Below are positions 18,099 through 28,158 of a DNA stretch of 64,000 nucleotides, in pieces (the first letter of the stretch is position 1; each line of letters opens with the position of its first letter). The DNA comes from Cellulophaga sp. L1A9 (lineage in GTDB: Bacteria; Bacteroidota; Bacteroidia; Flavobacteriales; Flavobacteriaceae). A program made the translations under genes and the position numbers. The notes below the pieces were generated by a model, which saw only the letters and a list, made by a program, of their open reading frames with translations, was not told the DNA's origin and did no database searches. The DNA lies in NCBI RefSeq assembly GCF_009797025.1, contig NZ_CP047027.1, forward strand, positions 1,178,001 to 1,242,000, read 5' to 3'.

Positions 18099-19627
18099 TG
18101 TACTTTACCCATTAATTTTTTAATTAGTGGTGATGCAATTAACACAATCACAGATGCTCCTAAGGCATATTTCGCAACCAAGCCAAACCCGTCTGTATAT
18201 ACTCCTAAGGTTTCAAAACCCCCAACATTTTTATCTGTACTTTCAATAGCCAACTGTTTCCCTATAAAACCAACAATTTGAAAGGCAAATGCTGATGCTA
18301 AAAACCAAATTCCCATCATGAAAGCAACAATTCTTTTCGGTGACAAATCGGTGATTTTAGATAAGCCTACTGGAGACATAAACAACTCCCCTACTGAAAT
18401 TAAAAAATACATAACTAATAAATACGAAAACGGCACCATCCCATTTTCATCGGCACTACCACTACTCATGGAAAGAATTAAAAAACTAATCCCTGCGAAA
18501 GCAAGACCTAAACCAAATTTATAAGGCGTTCTTGGATCTAATTTTTTCCTCTTTAGATACGTAAACAACATTGAAATTGGAATAGACAAAATGATGATAT
18601 ACATTGAATTTAATGCGTTTGTCTGAGAAGCATCAATAAAAGTTAGATTAACATTCCGTGCTGCGAACAACGTAATAATACTTCCTGAAAGTTCATGAAA
18701 ACCCCAAAATATAGTAATAAAGAATGTAAATAAGATTGCTACAATAAGTTTTTTACGTTCATCTGCCGTTGCTTCAATCAATATTTTTAATAGAAATGCC
18801 CCTATCGCAATAGCAATCACATAAAAAATTATGTTTACAATATTGTCATTTTCAAGAAAACTTCCTTTCTCTCCTAAAGCTTTATAAGAAGAAAGCAAAA
18901 AAGCGATTACTGGAACTGATGCCACGGCCAGTATAGGAATCATTAAACCTTGCTTAACCCCTAAAATTGGTTTATCTAAAATAGTTTCTGTAGGAGGTAA
19001 ACCTTTATCACCAAAAATATTTTTTTTAATTCCGCTCCAGAAAGTTATTAATCCTATTAACATCCCGATACCGGCAAGACCAAAACCATAATGCCATCCA
19101 TACTCTCTTCCTAGCCACCCACAAAGTAATGGCGCAGCAAAACCACCGATATTAATACCCATATAAAAGATAACAAAACCAGAATCTTTACGGATATCAT
19201 CCTCTTTATAAAGAGACCCTACAAAAGTTGAAATATTTGGTTTAAAAAAGCCATTCCCAACAACAATTAACGCCAAGGCTATAAAAAATGCATAGTTGCT
19301 TTCTACTGCCAAGACAAAGTGACCGATAGCCATTAAAATTCCACCTAAAAAGATAGAATTTCGCATCCCTAATATCTTATCTGAAATACGACCACCAATT
19401 ACCGTTGATGCATAGACTAATGAACCATATGAAGCATACACTGCTGCTGCTGCAAAATCTCTAGTGGTTAGTGCTGCAAAAATAACATCAACCATATAAA
19501 GGGTAAGCAACGCCCGCATCCCGTAGAAACTAAAGCGTTCCCAAAGCTCCGCAAAGAATAAATAAAATAATCCTTTAGGATGCCCAAATAACTGCGGGTC
19601 TTCGATTGGTTTAATCGTATTTTCCAT
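18095..19627 (-). CDS. Peptide MFS transporter (POT/PTR family)
   Basis: 510 residues, 12-14 membrane helices. It imports di- and tripeptides with protons. The proton-coupling ExxER motif is in ELWERFSFYGMRALL near 27-41, and the PTR2 signature GNGFFKPNISTFVGSLY near 122-138. Starts 32 bp downstream of a DPP4-like peptidase on the same strand, which releases dipeptides; the pair probably forms one operon for peptide use. Confidence 0.95.
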   Translation of the reverse strand: MENTIKPIEDPQLFGHPKGLFYLFFAELWERFSFYGMRALLTLYMVDVIFAALTTRDFAAAAVYASYGSLVYASTVIGGRISDKILGMRNSIFLGGILMAIGHFVLAVESNYAFFIALALIVVGNGFFKPNISTFVGSLYKEDDIRKDSGFVIFYMGINIGGFAAPLLCGWLGREYGWHYGFGLAGIGMLIGLITFWSGIKKNIFGDKGLPPTETILDKPILGVKQGLMIPILAVASVPVIAFLLSSYKALGEKGSFLENDNIVNIIFYVIAIAIGAFLLKILIEATADERKKLIVAILFTFFITIFWGFHELSGSIITLFAARNVNLTFIDASQTNALNSMYIIILSIPISMLFTYLKRKKLDPRTPYKFGLGLAFAGISFLILSMSSGSADENGMVPFSYLLVMYFLISVGELFMSPVGLSKITDLSPKRIVAFMMGIWFLASAFAFQIVGFIGKQLAIESTDKNVGGFETLGVYTDGFGLVAKYALGASVIVLIASPLIKKLMGKVH

Positions 19628-19659
19628 ATACTATATTTAGATTTTTTTGAGTAATTAGA

Positions 19660-21825
19660 TTATAAGTTGTCTTTAATAAAATTGGTCATTTTCGTATACA
19701 AATGAAGCCTAGTATTTCCTCCGTAAATGCCGTGATTTTTATCTGGATAAATAGCCCAATCAAATTGTTTATTTGCTTGCACCAAAGCTTCTACCATACG
19801 CATAGAATTTTGCACATGTACATTGTCATCACCTGTACCGTGAACCAGCAAATATTTCCCTTCTAAAAGTTCTGGATAATTAAATGGAGAATTATCATCA
19901 TAACCACTTGGATTTTCTTGTGGTGTTTGCATGTAGCGCTCTGTATATATCGTATCATAAAATGCCCAAGACGTTACTGGTGCCACCGCAATTGCCATTT
20001 CAAAGGTATCATTCCCTTTTAAAATACAATTAGTAGACATAAAACCACCATAGCTCCATCCCCAAATTCCGGTTCTATCTGCATCGATATAAGGCAGTTC
20101 ACTTAACTTTTTAGCAGCAGCTATTTGATCTTCTACTTCGTATTTCCCTAATTCTTTCTGTGTAACTTTCTTAAAGTCTCTCCCTTTAAATCCTGTTCCA
20201 CGACCGTCTACACAAACAACAATATATCCTTCCGATGCTAGAAGCTGGTACCAGTAATCATTTGAAGCCATCCAAGAATTGGATACGGATTGAGATCCTG
20301 GTCCACTGTATTGAAACATAAATAATGGATATTTCTTAGCAGCATCAAAATCTGCAGGTTTTATCATCCACATATTCAGTTCATTCCCATTAATAGAAAG
20401 TGAAGAAAATTCTTTCTGACTAATTTCATAACCTTCTAATTTTGAAAGCAATGCTTTATTATCCAAAATTTCTTTTACACGTTTACCGGTTAAAGCTTCG
20501 TGTAAACTGTATTCTGAAGGGGTATTCACATCTGAAAAGTTATTAATGAAATAGGTAAAATCAGCACTGAAGTCTGCATTATTCTTACCATTTTTAGTTG
20601 TAAGCTTCCGTTTATCTTTCCCTCGGCTATCTACACTGTAAACACCTCTATTAATGGAGCCATCTTCTGTAGATTGGTAATAGACTCTATCTTCATCTTG
20701 ATCATAACCATAATAATTAGTTACTTCCCATGATCCTTTGGTAATCTGATTCATTAATTTACCATTTTCATTATATAAGTAAATATGATTGAAACCATCT
20801 TTCTCACTCGTCCAGATAAAACTATCATCTGCTAAAAAAGTTAAATTATCAGTAACATCGACATAAGCCGCATCTTTCTCCTCTAAAAGAACGGACACTT
20901 TATTGTTCTTAGCATTTACAGCGTAAAGCGTTAAATTATCCTGATGTCTGTTTAAGGTTTGAACACTAAGCATATTTGCATTGTTCATCCATTTAATTCG
21001 TGGAATATAATAAGACGATGGTAACGCTATTTTAGAAATTGCAGACGAGTTAACATCTAACATATGTAAGCTTACAATAGCATTATTTTCTCCTGCCTTT
21101 GGATATTTAAAAACCTGTTGTGTTTGGTATAATTCCGTTCCATAAACATCCATTGAAAATTCTGGAACATTGGTTTCATCAAATCTTAAAAAAGCAATTT
21201 TAGTTCCATCTGCGTTCCAATCAAAAGCTCTTACAAATGCAAACTCTTCTTCATATACCCAATCTGTAACCCCATTGATGATTTTATTCTTTACACCGTC
21301 TTTAGTAATCTTAGTCGTCGTATTTTTTAAAATATCATAGGTATAAATATTATTTTCAAAAACATAAGCTACTTTACTATTATCTGGTGATAATGTAGGC
21401 TCTTGAATTTTATTTTCAGAAATTTTAATGGTTTTACCCGATTTTACATCATAGATATAATAAATTCCTAATGAAGATCTTCTAAATATTGATTCTACTT
21501 CAGTTGCCAACAACACTTTACTTTCATCTGCTGTAAACTCATACGAGGTAAAATAAGGAATGTTCTTTAATTTTGCTGAATTTACTACAGTACCAACTTT
21601 AGCCAAACTAGCATAATCATAGATATCAATACTTGTTGTTCTGGCGGTCCTATCAAAATTTAATACGGTGTACTGAGTTCCGTTATTTAAAGATCTAATT
21701 TCATCTAATCCTTCTGTTCTAAATGCGCCACCCCAAATTTCTTCAAGAGTAATTGCTTTTTTTTGTGCAAACGTAAGGCTAGTCGCACTTAAAATAAAAA
21801 AGAAAATAAGCGTTAATTTTTTCAT
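19660..21825 (-). CDS. S9 family dipeptidyl peptidase IV
   Basis: 721 residues with an N-terminal signal peptide ending near TFAQ (residues 18-21). The N-terminal beta-propeller (DPPIV_N) spans about 80-430 and carries the YEEEFAF segment whose acidic residues bind the substrate amino terminus. The C-terminal alpha/beta hydrolase has Ser591 in GWSYGG, acidic Asp666/667 in GTGDDN and His698 in DKNHG, a complete triad. It removes X-Pro or X-Ala dipeptides in the periplasm, which fits the peptide transporter directly downstream. Upstream lies a 14-bp palindrome at 21842-21855 (TAGTATTGATACTA). Confidence 0.95.
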   Translation of the reverse strand: MKKLTLIFFFILSATSLTFAQKKAITLEEIWGGAFRTEGLDEIRSLNNGTQYTVLNFDRTARTTSIDIYDYASLAKVGTVVNSAKLKNIPYFTSYEFTADESKVLLATEVESIFRRSSLGIYYIYDVKSGKTIKISENKIQEPTLSPDNSKVAYVFENNIYTYDILKNTTTKITKDGVKNKIINGVTDWVYEEEFAFVRAFDWNADGTKIAFLRFDETNVPEFSMDVYGTELYQTQQVFKYPKAGENNAIVSLHMLDVNSSAISKIALPSSYYIPRIKWMNNANMLSVQTLNRHQDNLTLYAVNAKNNKVSVLLEEKDAAYVDVTDNLTFLADDSFIWTSEKDGFNHIYLYNENGKLMNQITKGSWEVTNYYGYDQDEDRVYYQSTEDGSINRGVYSVDSRGKDKRKLTTKNGKNNADFSADFTYFINNFSDVNTPSEYSLHEALTGKRVKEILDNKALLSKLEGYEISQKEFSSLSINGNELNMWMIKPADFDAAKKYPLFMFQYSGPGSQSVSNSWMASNDYWYQLLASEGYIVVCVDGRGTGFKGRDFKKVTQKELGKYEVEDQIAAAKKLSELPYIDADRTGIWGWSYGGFMSTNCILKGNDTFEMAIAVAPVTSWAFYDTIYTERYMQTPQENPSGYDDNSPFNYPELLEGKYLLVHGTGDDNVHVQNSMRMVEALVQANKQFDWAIYPDKNHGIYGGNTRLHLYTKMTNFIKDNL

Positions 21826-21841
21826 TTATGTTCCTGTTTGT

Positions 21842-21855
21842 TAGTATTGATACTA
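21842..21855. repeat. Short palindrome upstream of the DPP4 gene
   Basis: TAGTATTGATACTA, 17 bp before the DPP4 start codon. A second small inverted repeat (TGTTTTA/TAAAACA, 21880-21897) lies further up. Possible operators; no regulator is known for them. Confidence 0.25.
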
Positions 21856-22059
21856 TGAAATCCGGAGGTCAATTAGCCCTGTTTTAATACTAAAACACTT
21901 ACATTATCCTACTAGATTTCTTCGATTCTCAAAATATGTTTAAAAAGACCAAGTTTAGTAATAATTTCACGTAAAAATAAACTTTTAACAAAAAATATCA
22001 CAAATTGAGGGATGCCTTCAAAGATACTATTCTACTTTATCTTTTTTAGCGGTAATTAG

Positions 22060-22067
22060 TATCTTTG
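22060..22067 (+). promoter_or_regulatory. Promoter -7 box of the HMG-CoA reductase gene
   Basis: TATCTTTG matches TAnnTTTG exactly and lies 21 bp before the ATG at 22089. It overlaps the upstream in-frame TTG at 22065, so that TTG cannot be the start codon of a message from this promoter. Confidence 0.55.
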
Positions 22068-22088
22068 GTGTTCGAAACCAAACAAAAT

Positions 22089-23411
22089 ATGAACACTCCT
22101 ATTGAAGGATTTTCCAAGCTCACAAAAGAAGAAAAGATCGCATGGTTAGCAAAAAGCTACACCACAAATTCAGACGAAACAATTTCTATTTTAAAAAGGT
22201 ATTGGAACTCAGACGAAACTCTTCAAAAACTTCATGACGAATTCATTGAAAACACCATTACCAATTACTATTTACCTTTTGGTATTGCACCTAATTTTTT
22301 AATTAACGACAAGTTATACGCCATTCCTATGGCTATTGAAGAAAGTTCCGTTGTAGCTGCCGCAAGTAAAGCGGCTAAATTTTGGTTAAAGCGCGGAGGT
22401 TTTAAAGCAACTGTTATCAATACCGAAAAAGTAGGCCAGGTTCATTTCATGTATACTGGGGACTTTGAGAAATTAGAATCTTTCTTCCATTCCATAGCTC
22501 CTATGCTAAGAGAAGACGCTAAAGATATCACCAAAAATATGGAAAAACGTGGCGGTGGTATTTCCGCTATAACATTACGTAATAAAACAGACGATTTAAA
22601 AAATTACTATCAGCTCCATTGCACTTTTGAAACTTTAGACGCTATGGGGGCAAATTTTATCAACTCCTGCTTAGAGCAATTTGCCCAAACGCTCAAAAGA
22701 GAATTTCTAGAAGCACCAACATTCAAAGAACATGGTGAACAACTAGAAATTGTCATGAGTATTTTAAGCAACTATGTTCCCAATTGCTTAGTGCGAGCGG
22801 AGGTAAGTTGCCCCATAGAACAACTAAACGAAGACAAGAATATATCTGCTCAAGATTTTGCAGAAAAAATTGTAAGAGCAATACAAATTGCTAAAGTTGA
22901 ACCTTATCGTGCAGTAACGCATAACAAAGGAATTATGAATGGCGTTGATGCTGTTGTTTTAGCTACAGGGAACGACTTTAGAGCTATTGAAGCGGGAGTT
23001 CATGCCTATGCCGCTAAAGATGGAAAATACAGCAGTCTAACTAACGCTAGCATTGATGATGGTATTTTTAAATTTTGGATTGATATACCACTTGTTTTAG
23101 GCACCGTAGGCGGACTAACAGGTTTACACCCCTTAGTTAAATTGGCTCTAGAAATTCTTCAAAATCCTTCTGCTAAAGACCTGATGCAAATTGTTGCAGT
23201 AGCTGGTTTAGCTCAAAATTTTGCCGCCGTACGCTCTTTAGTAACCACTGGCATTCAACAAGGTCATATGAAAATGCACTTGATGAATATTTTAAATCAA
23301 TTGGGTGCTTCTGATTCTGAAAAAAAGACTTTAGTTGATCATTTCAAACACAATACAGTTACCCATAGTGCGGTAATTTCAGCATATAGCAGTTTACAAG
23401 AAAAAGGATGA
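22089..23411 (+). CDS. Hydroxymethylglutaryl-CoA reductase, class II type
   Basis: 440 residues from the chosen ATG. It interconverts HMG-CoA and mevalonate. Class II features are visible: the catalytic Glu region AIPMAIEESSVVAAASKAA, DAMGANFINSCLE, the Lys/Asp segment THNKGIMNGVDAV...GNDFRAIEAG, and the C-terminal His in QQGHMKMHL. Although class II enzymes are often called degradative, in this phylum they are expected to feed isoprenoid synthesis. The start at 22089 is preferred because the in-frame TTG at 22065 lies inside the promoter. The stop overlaps the downstream GHMP kinase by 4 bp. Confidence 0.94.
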   Translation: MNTPIEGFSKLTKEEKIAWLAKSYTTNSDETISILKRYWNSDETLQKLHDEFIENTITNYYLPFGIAPNFLINDKLYAIPMAIEESSVVAAASKAAKFWLKRGGFKATVINTEKVGQVHFMYTGDFEKLESFFHSIAPMLREDAKDITKNMEKRGGGISAITLRNKTDDLKNYYQLHCTFETLDAMGANFINSCLEQFAQTLKREFLEAPTFKEHGEQLEIVMSILSNYVPNCLVRAEVSCPIEQLNEDKNISAQDFAEKIVRAIQIAKVEPYRAVTHNKGIMNGVDAVVLATGNDFRAIEAGVHAYAAKDGKYSSLTNASIDDGIFKFWIDIPLVLGTVGGLTGLHPLVKLALEILQNPSAKDLMQIVAVAGLAQNFAAVRSLVTTGIQQGHMKMHLMNILNQLGASDSEKKTLVDHFKHNTVTHSAVISAYSSLQEKG

Positions 23412-24316
23412 TTAAGAACTTTTATAGCAACGGTAAATTATTAATCACAGGAGAGTATGGTGTTTTAGATGGGGGCCTAAGTTTAGCGCTACCTACTAAA
23501 TTAGGACAATCGCTAAGCGTAGTACCCAATTCTACAAATACATTGCATTGGCAAAGTATTGATCATTTAAAAAATATGTGGTTTGAGGTTACTTTTGAAA
23601 TAAAAACACTCACGATCATCACAACTAATGAGCAACAAACTGCAGAAGTTTTGCAAAAAATGCTCCTAGAAGCCAAAAAGTTAAATCCGCTGTTTCTATC
23701 TGACCCAACAGGATATAAAGCGCAAACCCTATTAGACTTCCCTAGAGATTGGGGTTTAGGCTCTTCTTCTACCCTACTAAATAATATAGCACAATGGGCA
23801 ACGATAAATCCATACACCCTTTTATGGAATTCATTTACTGGAAGTGGTTATGATATTGCATGCGCAAAGCACAACACACCAATTTTATACCAATTAGTCC
23901 ATAAAAAACCCACAGTAACGGAAGTTGTTTTTTGCCCAGAATTTAGTGATGCGCTGTATTTTATTCACCTGAATAAAAAACAAAATAGTAGAGAAGGAAT
24001 CTTAAACTACCGAAAAGCAAATTTTAATACACAGGAATTTATTTCCGAAATAAATATACTTACAAACACTCTAATTCATTGCAAAGACTTAGAACGCTTC
24101 AAAAGGGTAATTTCCAAACACGAAACACTTATTGGAAAAACCTTGAATCTAAAACCTGTAAAATCACTTTTATTTCCTGATTACGAGGGCGCAATTAAGA
24201 GTTTGGGCGCTTGGGGCGGCGATTTTATTTTAGCTGCTGGAGACCGCTCCACACCATCTTATTTTAAAGAGAAAGGTTATAAAACTGTAGTTGCTTATAA
24301 AGACATGATATTATAA
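23408..24316 (+). CDS. GYDIA-type GHMP kinase, probable mevalonate-pathway kinase
   Basis: 302 residues, GHMP fold. The N-terminus has GKLLITGEYGVLDGG, the ATP-binding glycine loop is GLGSSSTLLNN near 117-127, and the family name motif GYDIA occurs at about 154-158. GHMP kinases phosphorylate small alcohols such as mevalonate. Tight coupling to HMG-CoA reductase (4-bp overlap) suggests mevalonate kinase or a related step, but the substrate is inferred from context only. Ended by the hairpin at 24329-24359. Confidence 0.88.
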   Translation: MIKNFYSNGKLLITGEYGVLDGGLSLALPTKLGQSLSVVPNSTNTLHWQSIDHLKNMWFEVTFEIKTLTIITTNEQQTAEVLQKMLLEAKKLNPLFLSDPTGYKAQTLLDFPRDWGLGSSSTLLNNIAQWATINPYTLLWNSFTGSGYDIACAKHNTPILYQLVHKKPTVTEVVFCPEFSDALYFIHLNKKQNSREGILNYRKANFNTQEFISEINILTNTLIHCKDLERFKRVISKHETLIGKTLNLKPVKSLLFPDYEGAIKSLGAWGGDFILAAGDRSTPSYFKEKGYKTVVAYKDMIL

Positions 24317-24328
24317 ATAATAACGCAT

Positions 24329-24359
24329 AAAAAAAGGCTTCCATTGGAAGCCTTTTTTT
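24329..24359. terminator. Bidirectional terminator
   Basis: A7-GGCTTCC, a 3-base loop ATT, GGAAGCC-T7: a strong hairpin with A and T runs, between the convergent GHMP kinase and PpiD-like genes. Confidence 0.92.
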
Positions 24360-24381
24360 ATGATCAATTAATATTATTATA

Positions 24382-26502
24382 TTAATAAAACATTGATCTG
24401 TTATCTTCAATTTCAGACGCTGCTTTTAAAGCTTGATATACTGAAGTATTAACTCTTGTAGCATTAGAAGCTTTTAAAGTGTTCGCAAATGTACTATAGT
24501 TATCTAATTTTGTAGCAGGTGTCTTTTTAGTAACTGTTACCATAAACACACCACTTTCACCTTCAATCAAACCAGAAGTTTTACCTTCTGCTAAAACATA
24601 CGCAGTACCTGCAACAGCTGGCTCTCTACCTGCACCCGCAATCGTAGGAGATTTAACTGATATTGCTGAGGCCGTAGCTGCAGAAACATTATTATCTTTT
24701 GCAAAGGCATCAAAAGACTTGCCTTTGTTCTTATCCATAATCATAGCTGCTTTTTTCTGTTTACGTAGCGTTGGCAATACTACTGCAGAAGCATCTTCTG
24801 ATGTCATTAATCCTTTTGCATATTTAGCAGTTAATCTAACTACTGCATAACCATCACTCAAATCAAAACGCTTTACATCTCCTATTTCAGAATCTGCATT
24901 AAATGCCCATTGAACAATAGAGCGTTGTGCGCCTAAACCTGGTAAGTTTTCATCCATAGGATTCAATTTATTTACAGGTCTAACCACATAGTTATCTTTC
25001 TTTGCCACCTCTTCAAATTTAGACTTATCATCTACAGTAGACATTTCAAATTTAGTAGCATCTTGGAAAAGTAAATCTATTGTCTCATCAGAAGGCTCTA
25101 TTTCACGCACTAGATTTGCAACTTGATAAAGGTCTTGTTTTTCTTCTATCTTAACAATATGAAAACCAAAATCTGTTTCTACTAAACCAATTGAACCTGT
25201 ACCATTATTGAAGACAAAATCATTGAATGGCTTAACCATAGCACCTTTTTGAAAGAAACCTAAATCTCCACCTCTTGGGCCAGAAGGGCCATCTGAATTT
25301 TCTTTAGCTAAATCCGCAAATACAGCACCCGATTTTTTTGCTTCCGCTAAAATTTCTTTCGCTTTCGTTTCTGCTTCTTCTTTTGTTCTAGTAACATCAG
25401 CTCCTGCACTACTAGCTCCTTCAAAAGCAATAAGTACATGACTAGCTTTCACATTTCCACCAGCGCGCTTACCTGTTAACTTAGAAACTTTAAAAGTATT
25501 TCCATCGCGGTAAGGACCATAGATTTGCCCAATATTCATTTTCACTAAAGTATCTGCTACAAGAGCAGGTAAGCTAGATTTTGGCTTATAAATAGTATCA
25601 AATTTAGTATCTGAATTTAAATCTAAAAAAGCAATATTATCAGCAGTATTTCTAAAACCTTTTATTGTTTCCGTAGTATCCTTTGCTGCATTGAACATTT
25701 CATTATCATTCAATAGTGCGGTAATCTCATCTTTAACTTTATTTTCATCAGCTAACGAAGCTTTTTCCTCAAAGTATACAAATTGTATGTCTCTACTATT
25801 ATCTTGCTTAAAATCTTCTTCATGTGCTTTTACATAAGCTTCAATTTCACTTTTACTTACCGCAATAGTACTATCTGCAATAGAAGCATAAGGAACTCTT
25901 ACATAGCTAATATCAAACTTATCATTTGCCAATTTGTAATCTAGCTCTCCTTCTTTTAAGGTTGTACCAACACCAGCTCTTACTAAGTTAAAATAGATTT
26001 GCTCTTTAGCAGCACGAATAATACTTTTCTCTTCCTGCAACCATTGCTGGTATCCTGCAGGGTTGTTCAATTTTAAATCTGCTATAAAATTGATGAACTT
26101 ACTTTCATCAAAAACACCATTTTCATTTAAAAACTGTGGTAATTGAGAATATGTTGGGTTTGTTCTTAAGAAGTTTACTATTTGATCTTGCTCTACAACA
26201 ATACCTAATTTTTCAAATTGTTGGTCTAAAACAGCGTTTCTTACATTTTGCTCGTAAACGTTATTTACAACTTGCATTGAAGAAGCATTTGCTCCATAAC
26301 TTTTAGAAGCAATTTCTACTTGCTCTCTAAAACCATCAATTGAAACCTCTTCGCCATTAACTTCAGCTACTGAAGAACCTACCTTTGCACCTGAAAAAGC
26401 GTTTGTACTGAATATTCCAGAAACAACAAATGCAAATAATGCCAAACCAATGATTAAAATCAAGATGGTAGTTTTTCTTCTAATTTTATCTAAAATTGCC
26501 AT
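24382..26502 (-). CDS. PpiD-like peptidylprolyl isomerase / periplasmic foldase
   Basis: 706 residues. One N-terminal membrane helix (about 11-32) anchors the protein in the inner membrane with the rest in the periplasm. A SurA-like N-terminal chaperone domain (about 36-230) is followed by a parvulin rotamase domain around 345-455 with KASHVLIAF, SDGPSGPRGGDLGFF and FGFHIVKI, then a long C-terminal domain. It assists folding of outer-membrane and exported proteins. A CGAAAATA (minus-strand TATTTTCG) at 26531-26538 could be its -7 box. Confidence 0.93.
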   Translation of the reverse strand: MAILDKIRRKTTILILIIGLALFAFVVSGIFSTNAFSGAKVGSSVAEVNGEEVSIDGFREQVEIASKSYGANASSMQVVNNVYEQNVRNAVLDQQFEKLGIVVEQDQIVNFLRTNPTYSQLPQFLNENGVFDESKFINFIADLKLNNPAGYQQWLQEEKSIIRAAKEQIYFNLVRAGVGTTLKEGELDYKLANDKFDISYVRVPYASIADSTIAVSKSEIEAYVKAHEEDFKQDNSRDIQFVYFEEKASLADENKVKDEITALLNDNEMFNAAKDTTETIKGFRNTADNIAFLDLNSDTKFDTIYKPKSSLPALVADTLVKMNIGQIYGPYRDGNTFKVSKLTGKRAGGNVKASHVLIAFEGASSAGADVTRTKEEAETKAKEILAEAKKSGAVFADLAKENSDGPSGPRGGDLGFFQKGAMVKPFNDFVFNNGTGSIGLVETDFGFHIVKIEEKQDLYQVANLVREIEPSDETIDLLFQDATKFEMSTVDDKSKFEEVAKKDNYVVRPVNKLNPMDENLPGLGAQRSIVQWAFNADSEIGDVKRFDLSDGYAVVRLTAKYAKGLMTSEDASAVVLPTLRKQKKAAMIMDKNKGKSFDAFAKDNNVSAATASAISVKSPTIAGAGREPAVAGTAYVLAEGKTSGLIEGESGVFMVTVTKKTPATKLDNYSTFANTLKASNATRVNTSVYQALKAASEIEDNRSMFY

Positions 26503-26662
26503 ATATACTATACTAATTTATATCAGGCGACGAAAATACCATTTTTCTTTGAAATACTAAAGACAAAAAAATATTAAAATAATTAGCCTTAACCTTAGTG
26601 TTATCAAGTGATTAGAATAACATGCTTTTTAAGTGATAATAATTAAATTTAAAAGACAAAAG

Positions 26663-27952
26663 TTAGTCTTTCATTACAATTTCTAAAGAAACCAAATCGA
26701 TCTTAGTACTCGACACTTCAAGCACTGTAAACAAGAAATTATTAATTTTAATTTGCGAATCTTTATCGGGAATTTCACCAGTTTCATTTACTATTAGACC
26801 ACCGAGTGTCCCATACTCATCACTCTCAGGGAGTTCTAACCTGTAATTCTCATTTATATAATCAACATCTAAACGCGCTGAGAATTTATAAAAAGTATCC
26901 GATACTTGTTCTTCAAAAAGATCTGTAGAATCATGTTCATCTTCTATTTCACCAAAAAGCTCCTCTACAATATCTTCAACAGTCATGATACCAGAGGTAC
27001 CCCCATACTCATCTAATACCACAGCAATACTCTTACGTTTTTTAGTAAGACCACTTAGTATATCACTAATTAACATGGTCTCAGGAACAAATTCAACAGG
27101 CATTAAAATACTTTTTATCGTCTTTGGCTTGCTAAAAAGCTCATAAGAATGTACATAACCAATAATATTGTCTACGGTATCCTTATAAATTAAGATTTTA
27201 GAATACCCTGTATCTGAAAATCGTTTTGTTAAATTTTTAGGTGATTCATGAATCTCAACCGCTTCAATCTCTGTTCTTGGAACCATAACATCTCTAGCCT
27301 TTACCGCAGAAAACTCTAAAGCCTTTTGAAAAATTTGAATTTCAGAATCTACTTCATCTTCTTTTTCAACAGCCTCCATTTGTTCCGTGATATAGTCTCC
27401 TAATTCAATTTTACTAAATGCTAATTGCACTTCATCGCCATCTGTTTTAAAAAACACCTTTAATATGATATCGGAAATTTTGATTACAAACTCCGAGATT
27501 AATGAAAATAGAAGGTAAAATAAGTAGGCGGGTAAAGCCAATACTTTAAGAAGGCTATTTGAATATATTTGAAAAAGTACTTTAGGCAAAAATTCAGCAG
27601 TAAGCAATATTACCAAGGTAGATATCACGGTTTGCGTCAATAAACTAAAATCATGAAATAGCGTTTTTAAAATAACATTTTCAAAATCGCCAAAACTCTG
27701 AAACCACAACATTAATAAATCGCCCATATAAAAACCGTAAACAACAAGTGCTATGTTGTTACCAATTAACATGGTTGCAATAAATTTAGAAGGTTTCTTG
27801 GTTAATCTCGTAAGTACTTTGGCCAAAAAACCATCTTGTTTTTTTTCTATTTCAATATGAATTTTATTCGCTGAAATAAAAGCAATCTCCATACCTGAGA
27901 AAAAGGCAGAAAGAATTAAACAAAAAATTATTATAACAATTGAAGTTCCCAA
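26663..27952 (-). CDS. Hemolysin/CorC-like membrane protein (CNNM-CBS-CorC_HlyC)
   Basis: 429 residues. An N-terminal CNNM/DUF21 domain of about four helices (1-190) with FFSGMEIAFISANK near 18-31 is followed by a CBS pair (about 205-330; RDVMVPRTEIEAV, VLDEYGGTSGIMTVEDIVEE) and a C-terminal CorC_HlyC domain (about 345-425). The family is linked to magnesium or cobalt transport. The gliding protein GldE has the same architecture, but nothing else here shows that identity. Last gene of the coaX operon, 2 bp after the small membrane gene. Confidence 0.9.
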   Translation of the reverse strand: MGTSIVIIIFCLILSAFFSGMEIAFISANKIHIEIEKKQDGFLAKVLTRLTKKPSKFIATMLIGNNIALVVYGFYMGDLLMLWFQSFGDFENVILKTLFHDFSLLTQTVISTLVILLTAEFLPKVLFQIYSNSLLKVLALPAYLFYLLFSLISEFVIKISDIILKVFFKTDGDEVQLAFSKIELGDYITEQMEAVEKEDEVDSEIQIFQKALEFSAVKARDVMVPRTEIEAVEIHESPKNLTKRFSDTGYSKILIYKDTVDNIIGYVHSYELFSKPKTIKSILMPVEFVPETMLISDILSGLTKKRKSIAVVLDEYGGTSGIMTVEDIVEELFGEIEDEHDSTDLFEEQVSDTFYKFSARLDVDYINENYRLELPESDEYGTLGGLIVNETGEIPDKDSQIKINNFLFTVLEVSSTKIDLVSLEIVMKD

Positions 27953-27954
27953 AA

Positions 27955-28158
27955 TTAATGATTTTGGTTTTGTTTATGTTTTTCAAATTTTTTACGATAG
28001 CTTCTTCTAAAGAAAAACATCCCTATTGAAATAATAGCAAAAAAGATAAAAAGGTAAGCGAAATTACGGTCTACATTCCAATCTGTATAAATACGATATA
28101 CAGAAAAAAGTGCCACTACTAAATACAAGTACTCCGTAAACTTAAAAATCTTAACCAT
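27955..28158 (-). CDS. Small two-helix membrane protein
   Basis: 67 residues: helices at about 9-25 and 33-49, then a basic, His- and Gln-rich tail. Family not recognised. It overlaps lptC by 8 bp upstream and is 2 bp from the CorC-like gene downstream, so it is certainly cotranslated with them. No function can be assigned. Confidence 0.75.
   Translation of the reverse strand: MVKIFKFTEYLYLVVALFSVYRIYTDWNVDRNFAYLFIFFAIISIGMFFFRRSYRKKFEKHKQNQNH

Noticed and set aside
26663..27952. Identification as gliding protein GldE
   Set aside because: Same domain layout, but no other gliding gene nearby and no specific signature; left as a CorC/HlyC-like protein.
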